DNA of 38,109 bases, from NCBI GenBank assembly GCA_910585215.1, contig CAJUDQ010000030.1, positions 1-38,109 on the forward strand. The letters run 5' to 3'. Position 1 is the stretch's first letter. Each line of letters begins with the position of its first letter. Below the pieces are notes generated by a model. The model saw only the letters and a program-made list of their open reading frames with translations, had not been told where the DNA came from and did not search any database. Below are positions 25,085-32,186 of the stretch, piece after piece. This stretch comes from an uncultured Lachnospiraceae bacterium. GTDB taxonomy: Bacteria > Bacillota > Clostridia > Lachnospirales > Lachnospiraceae. A program made the translations under genes and the position numbers.

Positions 25085-25198
25085 GGCAATGTTACCATGA
25101 AGCAGAATGGTGAAAAAGTATAAAAATGGATATAGGAGCAGAAAAATTGAACAAAATTTTGATGCTTATATATTTATTGGAAAGGAATGGCGAAATAA

Positions 25199-26380
25199 AT
25201 GAGAAAAAGATTATTGGCAGTAGTTATGTGTATATGTCTTGGTATATCTGTAGCAGGATGCGGGAAAGAAAGCAGTTCAAAGGAGGATTCTACAAATTCC
25301 GGCAAAAAGGAGGAAAACAGCACGGCTGCTTCTTCGGGAAATGACCTTTCTTCGGCAGTTCCATCAAATCCGGCATACAAAGAGGAAGATTTGATTGACG
25401 ATTCAGCGGAAGTAAAGGCTTTGGATTATGTAGAGCTTGCAGGCTATACAGGACTTGAGCTTACAAAGGAGATTACAGAAGTAACAGATGAGGACGTACA
25501 GGATGAGATGGAAAAGGACAAGGTTGCGTTAAAGGAAGAAAATGCCATTGTTGCGGACAAAGATACAGCAGTGATAGATTTTGTAGGAAAACGTGAAGGG
25601 GTGGCTTTTCAAGGAGGAACAGGAACAGACTATGAACTGGTAATAGGTTCAAATTCTTTTATCAGCGGTTTTGAAGACGGACTTATCGGCGTGAAAAAAG
25701 GAGAAACTGTCGATTTGAATCTTACATTTCCGGAAAGCTATAAAAATAATCCCGAGCTTGCAGGAAAAGATGTGGTTTTTACTGTGACGGTAAAGGATGT
25801 GAAAAGAAAACCGGAGTTGACCGATGAGTGGTTCCAGACCAATACAGAATATTCAGGGATGGAAGAGTATAAAACACAGGTACGGACACGTCTCGAAACA
25901 GAGGCAGACAGTTCTGCACAATATACACTGGAAACAAATGCATTAAATACAGTTGTCGAGAATTCAAAGGTGGACAAATATTTCAAGTCTTTGGTTGAGG
26001 AAGGTGAGAAGCAATATGAAAATTATCTTTTGACATATGCTTCTTATTATAATATGGGACTCAGTGATTTTCTTGCTGCAAACAATATGTCGGAAGAGGA
26101 TTATGCAAATACAAAATCTCAGCAGGGGGCAAGCTATGCTCAGGTAGCCATGATTGTAGATGCAGTTGCAGAAGACGCAGGACTTACAACAGAAGATGAA
26201 AAATATCAGAATCTTCTTAAGGATTTGGCTGCACAGTATAATATGGATGTAGATAAGCTGAATTCCTTTTATGGAGAAAAGATGGTATATACATCCGTTA
26301 TGTCTGAATATGTTATGAAACATATTGTAGATAATGCCAATGTAACAACGACGACAGTTTCAAAGAATGACGAGAATTAA
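25199..26380 (+). CDS. Exported trigger-factor-like FKBP peptidyl-prolyl isomerase lipoprotein
   Basis: A protein of 393 residues. The lipoprotein signal ends ISVAGC (Cys21), followed by a Ser/Lys-rich linker. Next is a trigger-factor-like arm (about 80-110, EITEVTDEDVQDEMEKDK). An FKBP domain follows (about 115-200, DTAVIDFVGKREGVAFQGG, FISGFEDGLIGVKKGE, VVFTVTVKDVKRK). The C-terminal helical domain (about 205-380) resembles the trigger factor substrate-binding part. It lacks the ribosome-binding N-terminus of cytoplasmic trigger factor, so it probably folds proteins outside the membrane, like a PrsA analogue. AAAGGA lies about 10 nt before the ATG. It stands alone between rsmA and the thi operon. 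Confidence 0.87.
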   Translation: MRKRLLAVVMCICLGISVAGCGKESSSKEDSTNSGKKEENSTAASSGNDLSSAVPSNPAYKEEDLIDDSAEVKALDYVELAGYTGLELTKEITEVTDEDVQDEMEKDKVALKEENAIVADKDTAVIDFVGKREGVAFQGGTGTDYELVIGSNSFISGFEDGLIGVKKGETVDLNLTFPESYKNNPELAGKDVVFTVTVKDVKRKPELTDEWFQTNTEYSGMEEYKTQVRTRLETEADSSAQYTLETNALNTVVENSKVDKYFKSLVEEGEKQYENYLLTYASYYNMGLSDFLAANNMSEEDYANTKSQQGASYAQVAMIVDAVAEDAGLTTEDEKYQNLLKDLAAQYNMDVDKLNSFYGEKMVYTSVMSEYVMKHIVDNANVTTTTVSKNDEN

Positions 26381-26423
26381 GTCTGCATTTTTATTGTTGT
26401 GTTAAGATTAGAGCAAATGAAGA

Positions 26424-26452
26424 TTGACAATTTAAAAATTCTTTGTTAGTAT
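26424..26452 (+). promoter_or_regulatory. Promoter of thi operon
   Basis: TTGACA (26424-26429) and TAGTAT (26447-26452), 17 bp apart. The start site, near 26459, puts the regulatory hairpins at the very beginning of the transcript. Confidence 0.7.
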
Positions 26453-26458
26453 AAAGGA

Positions 26459-26526
26459 CAGAGTGTGACAGGTCACACGAAGGGGTACACCACCGCGGGT
26501 GTAGTTTTCTTCGTGCGGCCTTTTTT
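26459..26526 (+). promoter_or_regulatory. HMP-PP riboswitch (thiS motif), terminator-embedded
   Basis: GGTCACACGAAG (26471-26482) pairs with CTTCGTGCGGCC (26509-26520), 11 of 12 positions, followed by six Ts: an intrinsic terminator. Inside its loop is a second stem, TACACC/GGTGTA (26486-26491/26498-26503). An upstream hairpin, GTGTGA/TCACAC (26463-26468/26473-26478), uses part of the same left arm, so the two cannot coexist. The HMP-PP riboswitch (thiS motif) is known for an aptamer embedded in a terminator upstream of thiS; this leader has that architecture and position. No TPP riboswitch core is present. The assignment is by architecture and context, not covariance search. Confidence 0.8.
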
Positions 26527-26584
26527 GTTTGCCAAAAGCAAATAGTGAAAAATGTCATATATATTATAAAAGGAGGAATTATAT

Positions 26585-26779
26585 ATGAAGGTAAATGGCA
26601 AGGAAAACATATTAAAACAAAATGTGGTTCTTTCTGACTATTTAGAGCAGCTAGGATATCGGACAGACAGAATTGCAGTAGAGCGAAATGGTCTAATTGT
26701 TCCAAGGGACAGCTATAAAGAATGTGTCTTATCGGACAGTGATACATTGGAAATCGTTCATTTTGTAGGTGGAGGCTGA
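26585..26779 (+). CDS. thiS: Thiamin biosynthesis sulfur carrier ThiS
   Basis: A protein of 64 residues with the ubiquitin-like beta-grasp fold. It carries sulfur as a C-terminal thiocarboxylate for building the thiazole of thiamin. The C-terminus is IVHFVGGG, giving the required terminal Gly-Gly, and IAVERNGLIVPRDSY matches the family core. AAAGGAGG lies 8-9 nt before the ATG. It is the first gene of the operon, immediately behind the HMP-PP-type leader, and is followed by its adenylyltransferase ThiF. Confidence 0.95.
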   Translation: MKVNGKENILKQNVVLSDYLEQLGYRTDRIAVERNGLIVPRDSYKECVLSDSDTLEIVHFVGGG

Positions 26780-26801
26780 GAAAGGGATAAAAAGAGATAA
26801 A

Positions 26802-27425
26802 ATGACAGAAGAAGAATATAAGGACATTTGTGTTCAAAGGTTTGGTGCTGAAATTTACACAAAGCTTGCAGACTCGAGAGTAGCCGTTGCAGGTCTTGGA
26901 GGTCTTGGCTCTCATATAGCAGTTATGCTTGCGAGAAGCTGTGTAGGTACGTTGCATTTGATAGATTTTGATGCAGTAGATATCAGTAACTTAAATCGAC
27001 AGGAATATTACATACCGCATATTGGTAGGCCAAAAACACAATGCCTAAAGGAGAAATTAATGGAAATAAATCCATTTATTCATATTTTGACAGACAATGT
27101 ACGTGTGACAAGAGAAAATCTTGAGGAGATTTTCAGGGAGGAGGCAATTGTCTGTGAGGCATTTGATCGGCCAGAAGAAAAAGCAATGTTAGTAAATGGA
27201 ATTTTGGAAAAACTGCCCCATGTCCGGCTGATATCAGGTTCGGGTATGGCAGGCTTTGGGGATGCAAACGAAATTCAGACAAAAAGAATCTTTCAAAATT
27301 TTTATTTATGTGGAGATGGAAAGACTGATTCAGAAGAGGGAGCAGGATTAATGGCTCCAAGAGTCTCTATTTGTGCAGGGCATCAGGCAAATCAGGCAGT
27401 ACGACTTATTTTGCAGCAGGGGTAG
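26802..27425 (+). CDS. thiF: ThiS adenylyltransferase ThiF (short clostridial type)
   Basis: A protein of 207 residues of the E1-like/ThiF-MoeB family; it adenylates the ThiS C-terminus. The nucleotide-binding motif VAGLGGLGSHIA, the following DFDAVDISNLNRQEYY (with the conserved Arg) and a late LMAPRVSICAGHQANQA are visible. The paired CxxC zinc motifs of longer ThiF/MoeB proteins are absent, as in the short clostridial form. The ATG at 26802 is chosen because the reading frame upstream reaches only a GTG inside thiS with no ribosome site; AAGAGA before the ATG is weak. It lies 22 bp after thiS. Confidence 0.9.
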   Translation: MTEEEYKDICVQRFGAEIYTKLADSRVAVAGLGGLGSHIAVMLARSCVGTLHLIDFDAVDISNLNRQEYYIPHIGRPKTQCLKEKLMEINPFIHILTDNVRVTRENLEEIFREEAIVCEAFDRPEEKAMLVNGILEKLPHVRLISGSGMAGFGDANEIQTKRIFQNFYLCGDGKTDSEEGAGLMAPRVSICAGHQANQAVRLILQQG

Positions 27426-27446
27426 AAAAAATGACAAAAACAGAAA

Positions 27447-27515
27447 GAAAAAAGAGCTGACAGAAACAAGAATAGCAGAAGGAAAAAAGAACTGACAGAA
27501 ACAAGAATAGCAGAA
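27447..27515 (+). repeat. 34-bp tandem duplication before thiG
   Basis: Two 34-bp copies (27447-27480 and 27482-27515) differ at one base. Each contains CTGACAGAAACAAGAATAGC and ends AGAAGG or AGAAAGG; the second supplies the thiG ribosome site. The unit is purine-rich and probably unstructured. Confidence 0.9.
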
Positions 27516-27528
27516 AGGAAAAAAAGAA

Positions 27529-28296
27529 ATGAAGAAGAATGATAAACTTGTAATTGGAGGTCATGAATTTACCTCGCGTTTTATTTTGGGTTCAGGAAAA
27601 TATAATCTGAAGCTTATCAAAGCGGCAGTAGAAAATGCAGGAGCGCAGATAATTACCCTTGCACTGCGCCGTGCAAATACAGAATCAGAAGAAAATATTC
27701 TTGATTTTATACCGGATAATATAACGCTTCTTCCAAATACTTCAGGAGCACGAAATGCCGAGGAAGCAGTGCGTATCGCAAAACTGGCAAGAGAAATGGG
27801 ATGTGGAGACTTTATAAAAATAGAGATTATTCATGATTCCAAGTATCTGCTTCCAGATAATCATGAAACAGTCAAGGCAACTGAAATTCTTGCGAAGCAG
27901 GGATTTATTGTTATGCCTTATATGTATCCGGATTTAAATACTGCCAGAGAGCTTGTAGATGCAGGTGCGGCGGCCGTTATGCCATTAGCGGCGCCGATTG
28001 GTTCAAACAAAGGTCTTGCAACAAAGGAGTTTATTAAAATTCTTATAGAGGAAATTGACCTTCCGATTATTGTAGATGCAGGAATCGGACGTCCTTCACA
28101 GGCATGTGAGGTAATGGAAATGGGGGCGGCGGCTGTTATGGCAAATACAGCTATCGCTACAGCCAAAGATATTCCTCTTATGGCGGAGGCATTTGGCAGA
28201 GCAGTAGAAGTGGGAAGAATGGCTTACCTTGCTGGACTTGGACAAATAAGAGATACCGCAAGCGCGTCTTCCCCGTTGACTGGGTTTTTACAATAG
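27529..28296 (+). CDS. thiG: Thiazole synthase ThiG
   Basis: A protein of 255 residues with a TIM barrel. ThiG forms the thiazole phosphate from deoxyxylulose phosphate, dehydroglycine and ThiS thiocarboxylate. The starting GGHEFTSRFILGSGKY, the Schiff-base region FIKIEIIHDSKYLLPDN and the phosphate loops AAAVMPLAAPIGSNKG and DAGIGRPSQACEVMEMGA match the family. Length is normal. AGAAAGG precedes the ATG at a slightly long distance. The gene follows thiF after a 103-bp spacer that holds the tandem duplication. Confidence 0.96.
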   Translation: MKKNDKLVIGGHEFTSRFILGSGKYNLKLIKAAVENAGAQIITLALRRANTESEENILDFIPDNITLLPNTSGARNAEEAVRIAKLAREMGCGDFIKIEIIHDSKYLLPDNHETVKATEILAKQGFIVMPYMYPDLNTARELVDAGAAAVMPLAAPIGSNKGLATKEFIKILIEEIDLPIIVDAGIGRPSQACEVMEMGAAAVMANTAIATAKDIPLMAEAFGRAVEVGRMAYLAGLGQIRDTASASSPLTGFLQ

Positions 28297-28337
28297 ATGT
28301 TGTTTATAAAAAGTTCACAAAAATCTGTTAAAAAAGA

Positions 28338-28379
28338 AGTTTCAAAATTAAATTAAAAATATAGTTTCAAAATTAAATT
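28338..28379 (+). repeat. 17-bp direct repeat before thiH
   Basis: AGTTTCAAAATTAAATT occurs at 28338-28354 and again at 28363-28379, 25 bp apart. It lies in the 124-bp A/T-rich spacer between thiG and thiH, which has no obvious terminator or promoter. Confidence 0.85.
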
Positions 28380-28420
28380 CAAAAAAAGAAATTTAAAAAG
28401 TTTTAAGAAGGAAAATTAGA

Positions 28421-29632
28421 ATGTCAACACATATAAATGAAAGTATTTTAAGTGAAGAAATCAAACAGGATATGAAGAAAGGCCGTACCAATCATATGGA
28501 ATATATGGAAGGCATGGAGATACTTTCAGATTCAAATCTTATGGAGCAGGTGCTTTCTGCCGTGAAACATTATAATTACAATCAATATACCAAAAAAGAT
28601 GTCAGACATGCTCTGGATAAGGAGAGCAGAGGACAGAAGGAATTTTCAGCACTTTTGTCACCTGCTGCAGATGATTTTCTGGAGGAAATGGCAGAGAAAG
28701 CTACATTGGAAACAAGAAAGCATTTTGGAAACAGTGTCTATCTGTTTACTCCTCTGTATATTTCTAATTATTGTGAAAATTATTGTGTATACTGTGGATT
28801 TAACTGCCATAACAAAATTAAGAGAGCCAAACTCAATGCGGAAGGTATTGAACAGGAGATGGCAGTTATTGCTAAAACAGGTCTGGAGGAAATTTTGCTC
28901 TTGACAGGAGAGAGTCGGAAAATGTCGGATATTGGTTATATTGGAGAGGCATGTAAAATTGCCCGAAAATATTTTAAAATGATAGGGCTTGAGATATATC
29001 CGATAAATTCTGACGAATATGCATATCTTCACCAGTGTGGTGCAGATTATGTCACAGTATTTCAGGAAACTTATAATGCGGATAAATATGAGACACTTCA
29101 TTTATCCGGTCATAAACGTATTTTTCCATATCGTTTTTATGCGCAGGAACGTGCATTGCGCGGAGGTATGAGAGGAGTGGCATTTGCCGCTTTGCTCGGA
29201 CTGGATGATTTTAGAAAGGATGCATTTGCAACTGGTATGCATGCATATCTGCTGCAAAGAAAGTATCCTCATGCAGAAATATCCTTTTCCTGCCCAAGAC
29301 TGCGTCCGATTGTAAACAATGATAAAATTAATCCAATGAATGTACATGAAAGGCAGCTTTTGCAGGTAATGACAGCATATCGCCTGTTTATGCCATTTGC
29401 AGGAATGACAATTTCCACAAGAGAACGGGCAGGTTTTCGGGACCATGTAATAGGAATGGCTGCCACCAAAATTTCAGCAGGAGTAAGCACCGGAATCGGA
29501 AGTCATACAGAAGATGAGAACAGGGGAGATAACCAGTTTGAAATTGCAGATGGAAGAGATGTAAATCAGGTAGTAGCAGCTATCAGAGAAAGAGGTTTGC
29601 AGCCGGTAATGAATGATTATGTATTTGTATAA
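28421..29632 (+). CDS. thiH: 2-iminoacetate synthase ThiH
   Basis: A protein of 403 residues; radical-SAM tyrosine lyase that makes dehydroglycine for ThiG in anaerobes. The [4Fe-4S] motif CENYCVYC (Cys118, 122, 125) is present. LLLTGESRK, LEIYPINSDEY, VTVFQETYN and the C-terminal GIGSHTEDENRGDNQFEI fit the ThiH family. The related HydG has extra C-terminal cysteines for a second cluster; none are here, so this is ThiH and not a hydrogenase maturase. AGAAGGAAAA precedes the ATG. Its end overlaps the thiE start by 20 bp. Confidence 0.94.
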   Translation: MSTHINESILSEEIKQDMKKGRTNHMEYMEGMEILSDSNLMEQVLSAVKHYNYNQYTKKDVRHALDKESRGQKEFSALLSPAADDFLEEMAEKATLETRKHFGNSVYLFTPLYISNYCENYCVYCGFNCHNKIKRAKLNAEGIEQEMAVIAKTGLEEILLLTGESRKMSDIGYIGEACKIARKYFKMIGLEIYPINSDEYAYLHQCGADYVTVFQETYNADKYETLHLSGHKRIFPYRFYAQERALRGGMRGVAFAALLGLDDFRKDAFATGMHAYLLQRKYPHAEISFSCPRLRPIVNNDKINPMNVHERQLLQVMTAYRLFMPFAGMTISTRERAGFRDHVIGMAATKISAGVSTGIGSHTEDENRGDNQFEIADGRDVNQVVAAIRERGLQPVMNDYVFV

Positions 29633-30230
29633 AAAAATAGCAATTACAGACAGAGAACTGTTTTTTAAGGCTTATAGGGAAAAATTCAAGATAGAAAAAG
29701 AAAATTATATTAAGGAAGCTTATATGGAGCATCTTTTAAAGCTTACAGAGAAAGTAGACTTGATGATTCTGCGGGAAAAAAATCTTGACATGGAAGAATA
29801 TAAAAATCTTGTACAAAACCTTTTCGCTGTTCTGGAAAACAGAGAAAATCTGGTTCTTCATACACATATAAAAACAGCTTTTCAACTTGATTTCAAAAAA
29901 ATTCATCTTCCATTTCCTGTTTTTTGTAAAAATCTTTCCCTGCTGCATCTATTTGAACTGACAGGTGTATCGGTGCACTCTTTGGAGGAGGCACGTTTTG
30001 CAGAGAAGCATGGTGCAGATTATATTATTGCAGGACATATTTTTCAAACACAATGTAAAAAAGATTTAAAGCCAAAGGGGCTTGACTTTTTGGAGAATAT
30101 CTGTGAAAATATAAAGATACCAGTATATGCTTTGGGAGGAATTACAGAGGAAAATGAACTGGATACAATTAAGGCCGGTGCTCTTGGCGCCTGTCGTATG
30201 TCAGATTATATGAAAGATACAATAAGTTGA
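29613..30230 (+). CDS. thiE: Thiamine phosphate synthase-like protein (ThiE/TenI family)
   Basis: A protein of 205 residues with a ThiE/TenI-type TIM barrel, expected to join HMP-PP and thiazole phosphate. The second half is clear: SVHSLEEARFAEKHGADYII, AGHIFQTQCKK and PVYALGGITEENELDTIKAG. The N-terminal half is divergent (YKKIAITDRELFFKAYREKF). The start overlaps thiH by 20 bp; ATG 29619 (MYLYKK) is equally possible. There is no good ribosome site, so translation is probably coupled to thiH. TenI isomerases are close relatives, but the operon has no other candidate for the coupling enzyme. Confidence 0.8.
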   Translation: MIMYLYKKIAITDRELFFKAYREKFKIEKENYIKEAYMEHLLKLTEKVDLMILREKNLDMEEYKNLVQNLFAVLENRENLVLHTHIKTAFQLDFKKIHLPFPVFCKNLSLLHLFELTGVSVHSLEEARFAEKHGADYIIAGHIFQTQCKKDLKPKGLDFLENICENIKIPVYALGGITEENELDTIKAGALGACRMSDYMKDTIS

Positions 30231-30332
30231 AAGTGAATTGTTCCATAATGTAGCCGGCCAAAGGTGGATTGCTTAATAATACGACCAAACTTTGTTTGAT
30301 AGATAAATTTTATGCATAAAGAGGTGAAAACC

Positions 30333-31127
30333 ATGAAAACAGTGCTTACAATAGCAGGCAGTGACTGTGGCGGTGCAGGTGGAATCCAGGCAGATATAAA
30401 AACAATTACAGCTCACAAATTATATGCCACATCTGTCATTACATCAATGACAGCACAAAATACAACCGGAGTTTATGATATTCAGGAATCTACGCCTAAA
30501 TTTCTGGGAAGACAGATAGACTGTGTGTTTCAGGATATTTATCCAGATGCAGTAAAAATTGGCATGGTGTCCAGTGAAGAGCTTATTGAAGTAATTGCAT
30601 GCAAGATGGAGGAATATCAGGTAAAGAATCTTATCCTTGATACAAATATTGTATCAAACAGCGGAAGGGCGCTGATTGGGAGTAAGGCGGAAAGAATTAT
30701 TTTGAGAAAGCTTTTTCCTATGGCTTCTCTGATACTTCCAAGTATTCCGGAAGCGGAAACTATCAGTGGAATCAGTATTGATAGTATAGAAGATATGGGG
30801 GCGGCTGCCGGAATTATTTCTCAGAAGTACGGAGTGAGAGGTATTTTTTTCCGAGAAGGACACAGGATAACAGAAAAAGGAGATATGCTTTTTGAGAATG
30901 GAAAAATTACCTGGATAGAAGGAGGATATAAGGAGAGTGCCAAGAGCATGGGAAAAGGCTGTGCGCTGTCAGCTGCAGTTGCATGCAATCTGGCAAAAGG
31001 AGACATATTGGCGGAAAGTGTCAGAAAAGCGAAACAGTATGCCAAAATGGCGGCAGAAAACAGTCTTGAGCTTGGAAAAGGTAAAAATCCAATCAATCAT
31101 TTTTTTGAAAGAACGGAAACAGTTTGA
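30333..31127 (+). CDS. thiD: HMP/HMP-phosphate kinase ThiD
   Basis: A protein of 264 residues with the ribokinase fold. It phosphorylates hydroxymethylpyrimidine to HMP-P and HMP-PP, the ligand of the operon's leader. MKTVLTIAGSDCGGAGGIQA is the family opening, followed by MTAQNTTGV and the anion-hole region MGKGCALSAAVACNLAKG, in which the usual GTGCxxSxA motif appears as GKGCALSAA. The ATG at 30333 is chosen because AAGAGGTGA lies 7 nt upstream; an earlier in-frame ATG overlaps that site. The 81-102 bp spacer before it shows no terminator. Its last codons overlap the SRP RNA promoter. Confidence 0.93.
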   Translation: MKTVLTIAGSDCGGAGGIQADIKTITAHKLYATSVITSMTAQNTTGVYDIQESTPKFLGRQIDCVFQDIYPDAVKIGMVSSEELIEVIACKMEEYQVKNLILDTNIVSNSGRALIGSKAERIILRKLFPMASLILPSIPEAETISGISIDSIEDMGAAAGIISQKYGVRGIFFREGHRITEKGDMLFENGKITWIEGGYKESAKSMGKGCALSAAVACNLAKGDILAESVRKAKQYAKMAAENSLELGKGKNPINHFFERTETV

Positions 31128-31152
31128 CAATTGCTAAAAAATCGGTTATACT
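31124..31152 (+). promoter_or_regulatory. SRP RNA promoter
   Basis: TTGACA (31124-31129, inside the end of thiD) and TATACT (31147-31152) are 17 bp apart, a near-consensus strong promoter as expected for a stable RNA. The start would be near 31159. Confidence 0.8.
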
Positions 31153-31175
31153 ATCTGTGTTTCATGTCATAAGAT

Positions 31176-31441
31176 TTCCACGCAGCCGGGGAGCCAGCGG
31201 TGCCCTGTACCTGCAATCCGCTTTAGCAGGGGTGATGTTCTTCCCAGGGTATTTCTTTGTGGAGCAGCCTTTTATAAGTGGCGTTGACGTTTGGGTCTTG
31301 CGCAATGAGAATTTATGAACCGTGTCAGGTCAGGAATGGAGCAGCACTAAGTAAAACCTCTCATGTGCCGCAAGGGTGCCTGAGCTGAGCTAACTGTAAA
31401 AGTAACGTTCATGAAGGATATTCAAAGAAGAACGCGTGGAA
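31176..31441 (+). ncRNA. ffs: Signal recognition particle RNA, large type
   Basis: About 266 nt. The ends pair (TTCCACGC at 31176-31183 with GCGTGGAA at 31434-31441). The Alu-domain part shows GGTGCCCTGTACC and GCAATCCGCTTTAGCAGGGG; the S-domain part shows GTCAGGTC, GGAA tetraloop and GGAGCAGCACTAAG. It scaffolds Ffh for targeting of membrane and exported proteins. Next to the GGAA loop, the usual UCC/GGA three-pair stem reads UCA/UGG, so the closing C-G is replaced by A-U and one U-A by U-G: pairing is kept. Mature ends are estimates. Confidence 0.93.
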
Positions 31442-31456
31442 TTTAAAATAAATTAT

Positions 31457-31520
31457 GCAATCGACATTTTTGTTGATTGCCAAATCATGCAACCGGCGTA
31501 TCTGTTGATTGCATTTTTTT
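31457..31520. terminator. Terminator region between SRP RNA and trmB
   Basis: GCAATCGACA (31457-31466) pairs with TGTTGATTGC at 31471-31480 (10 bp, TTTT loop). The same ten bases, TGTTGATTGC, recur at 31503-31512, directly before seven Ts. The left arm can thus form a local hairpin or a longer one ending at the T run. On the minus strand the first hairpin can terminate trmB. Confidence 0.65.
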
Positions 31521-31522
31521 AT

Positions 31523-32173
31523 TTATTTTGTTTGTGCAATCAATTTATAAATCGGCTGTCCAAGGGAAGAAAATTTTTCTTCATATTCAGTCATAATATT
31601 TCCTTTTGCCATATTTTCATTATGATGAAGGTCACGGGTGTATTCTATAATTTTCCATCCGGCAATTGGAATTTCTTCCAGTGAAAATTCAAACAAATCC
31701 TGATTATCTGTTTTAAATTCCACACATCCATTCGGGGAAAGAATCTGACTGTATCGTTCAAAAAACTGTCTTGAAGTCAGACGCCTTTTGGCATGTCTTT
31801 CTTTTGGCCAGGGGTCGGAAAAATTCAGATAAATTCTGTCTACTTCATTTTTGTCAAATACTTCACAGATACTTCCCGCATCCATTCGAACAAATTTCAG
31901 ATTTTCTATTGAGGAAATATCTAAAGCTTCAAGCTTTTCGACCGCCCGCACAAGAACACTGGAATATCTTTCAATGCCAATATAGTTAATATTTTTGTGT
32001 TCCAGAGAAAGCTGAGTGATAAATCTTCCTTTTCCCATGCCAATTTCTATATGAATAGGATTTGTATTGTGAAAGTATTCTTTCCAGTGGCCTTTGTTGG
32101 TCTCCGGTTCAGTAATGGTGTAGGGATTGTTTTCCACAATTTCTCGGGCTCCCTTTATATTTCTTAATCTCAT
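31523..32173 (-). CDS. trmB: tRNA (guanine46-N7)-methyltransferase
   Basis: A protein of 216 residues that makes m7G46 in tRNA variable loops. The Rossmann SAM motif IHIEIGMGKGRFI, the IGIERYSSVLVRAVEKLE segment and the signature FSDPWPKERHAKRRLTS are all clear. AAGGAT lies 6 nt before the ATG. It is the last gene of a four-gene minus-strand operon, 13 bp after the carboxypeptidase gene, and converges on the SRP RNA. Confidence 0.96.
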   Translation of the reverse strand: MRLRNIKGAREIVENNPYTITEPETNKGHWKEYFHNTNPIHIEIGMGKGRFITQLSLEHKNINYIGIERYSSVLVRAVEKLEALDISSIENLKFVRMDAGSICEVFDKNEVDRIYLNFSDPWPKERHAKRRLTSRQFFERYSQILSPNGCVEFKTDNQDLFEFSLEEIPIAGWKIIEYTRDLHHNENMAKGNIMTEYEEKFSSLGQPIYKLIAQTK

Positions 32174-32186
32174 AATAAAATCCTTT

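Noticed and set aside
25126..25344. Small plus-strand frame before the FKBP lipoprotein
   Set aside because: It overlaps the signal-peptide region of the real gene in another frame and has no supporting similarity.
26480..26503. T-box-like string (AGGGG...ACCGCGGGT) in the thi leader
   Set aside because: The leader is only about 60 nt before the terminator, with no Stem I or specifier loop, and the string has extra bases compared with AGGGTGGNACCGCG.
26381..26584. TPP riboswitch upstream of thiS
   Set aside because: Neither the CTGAGA core nor the later CTGATCTGGATAATGCC-type core of the TPP aptamer is present.
28421..29632. HydG hydrogenase maturase
   Set aside because: It lacks the extra C-terminal cysteine motif and sits in a complete thi operon, so ThiH is favoured.
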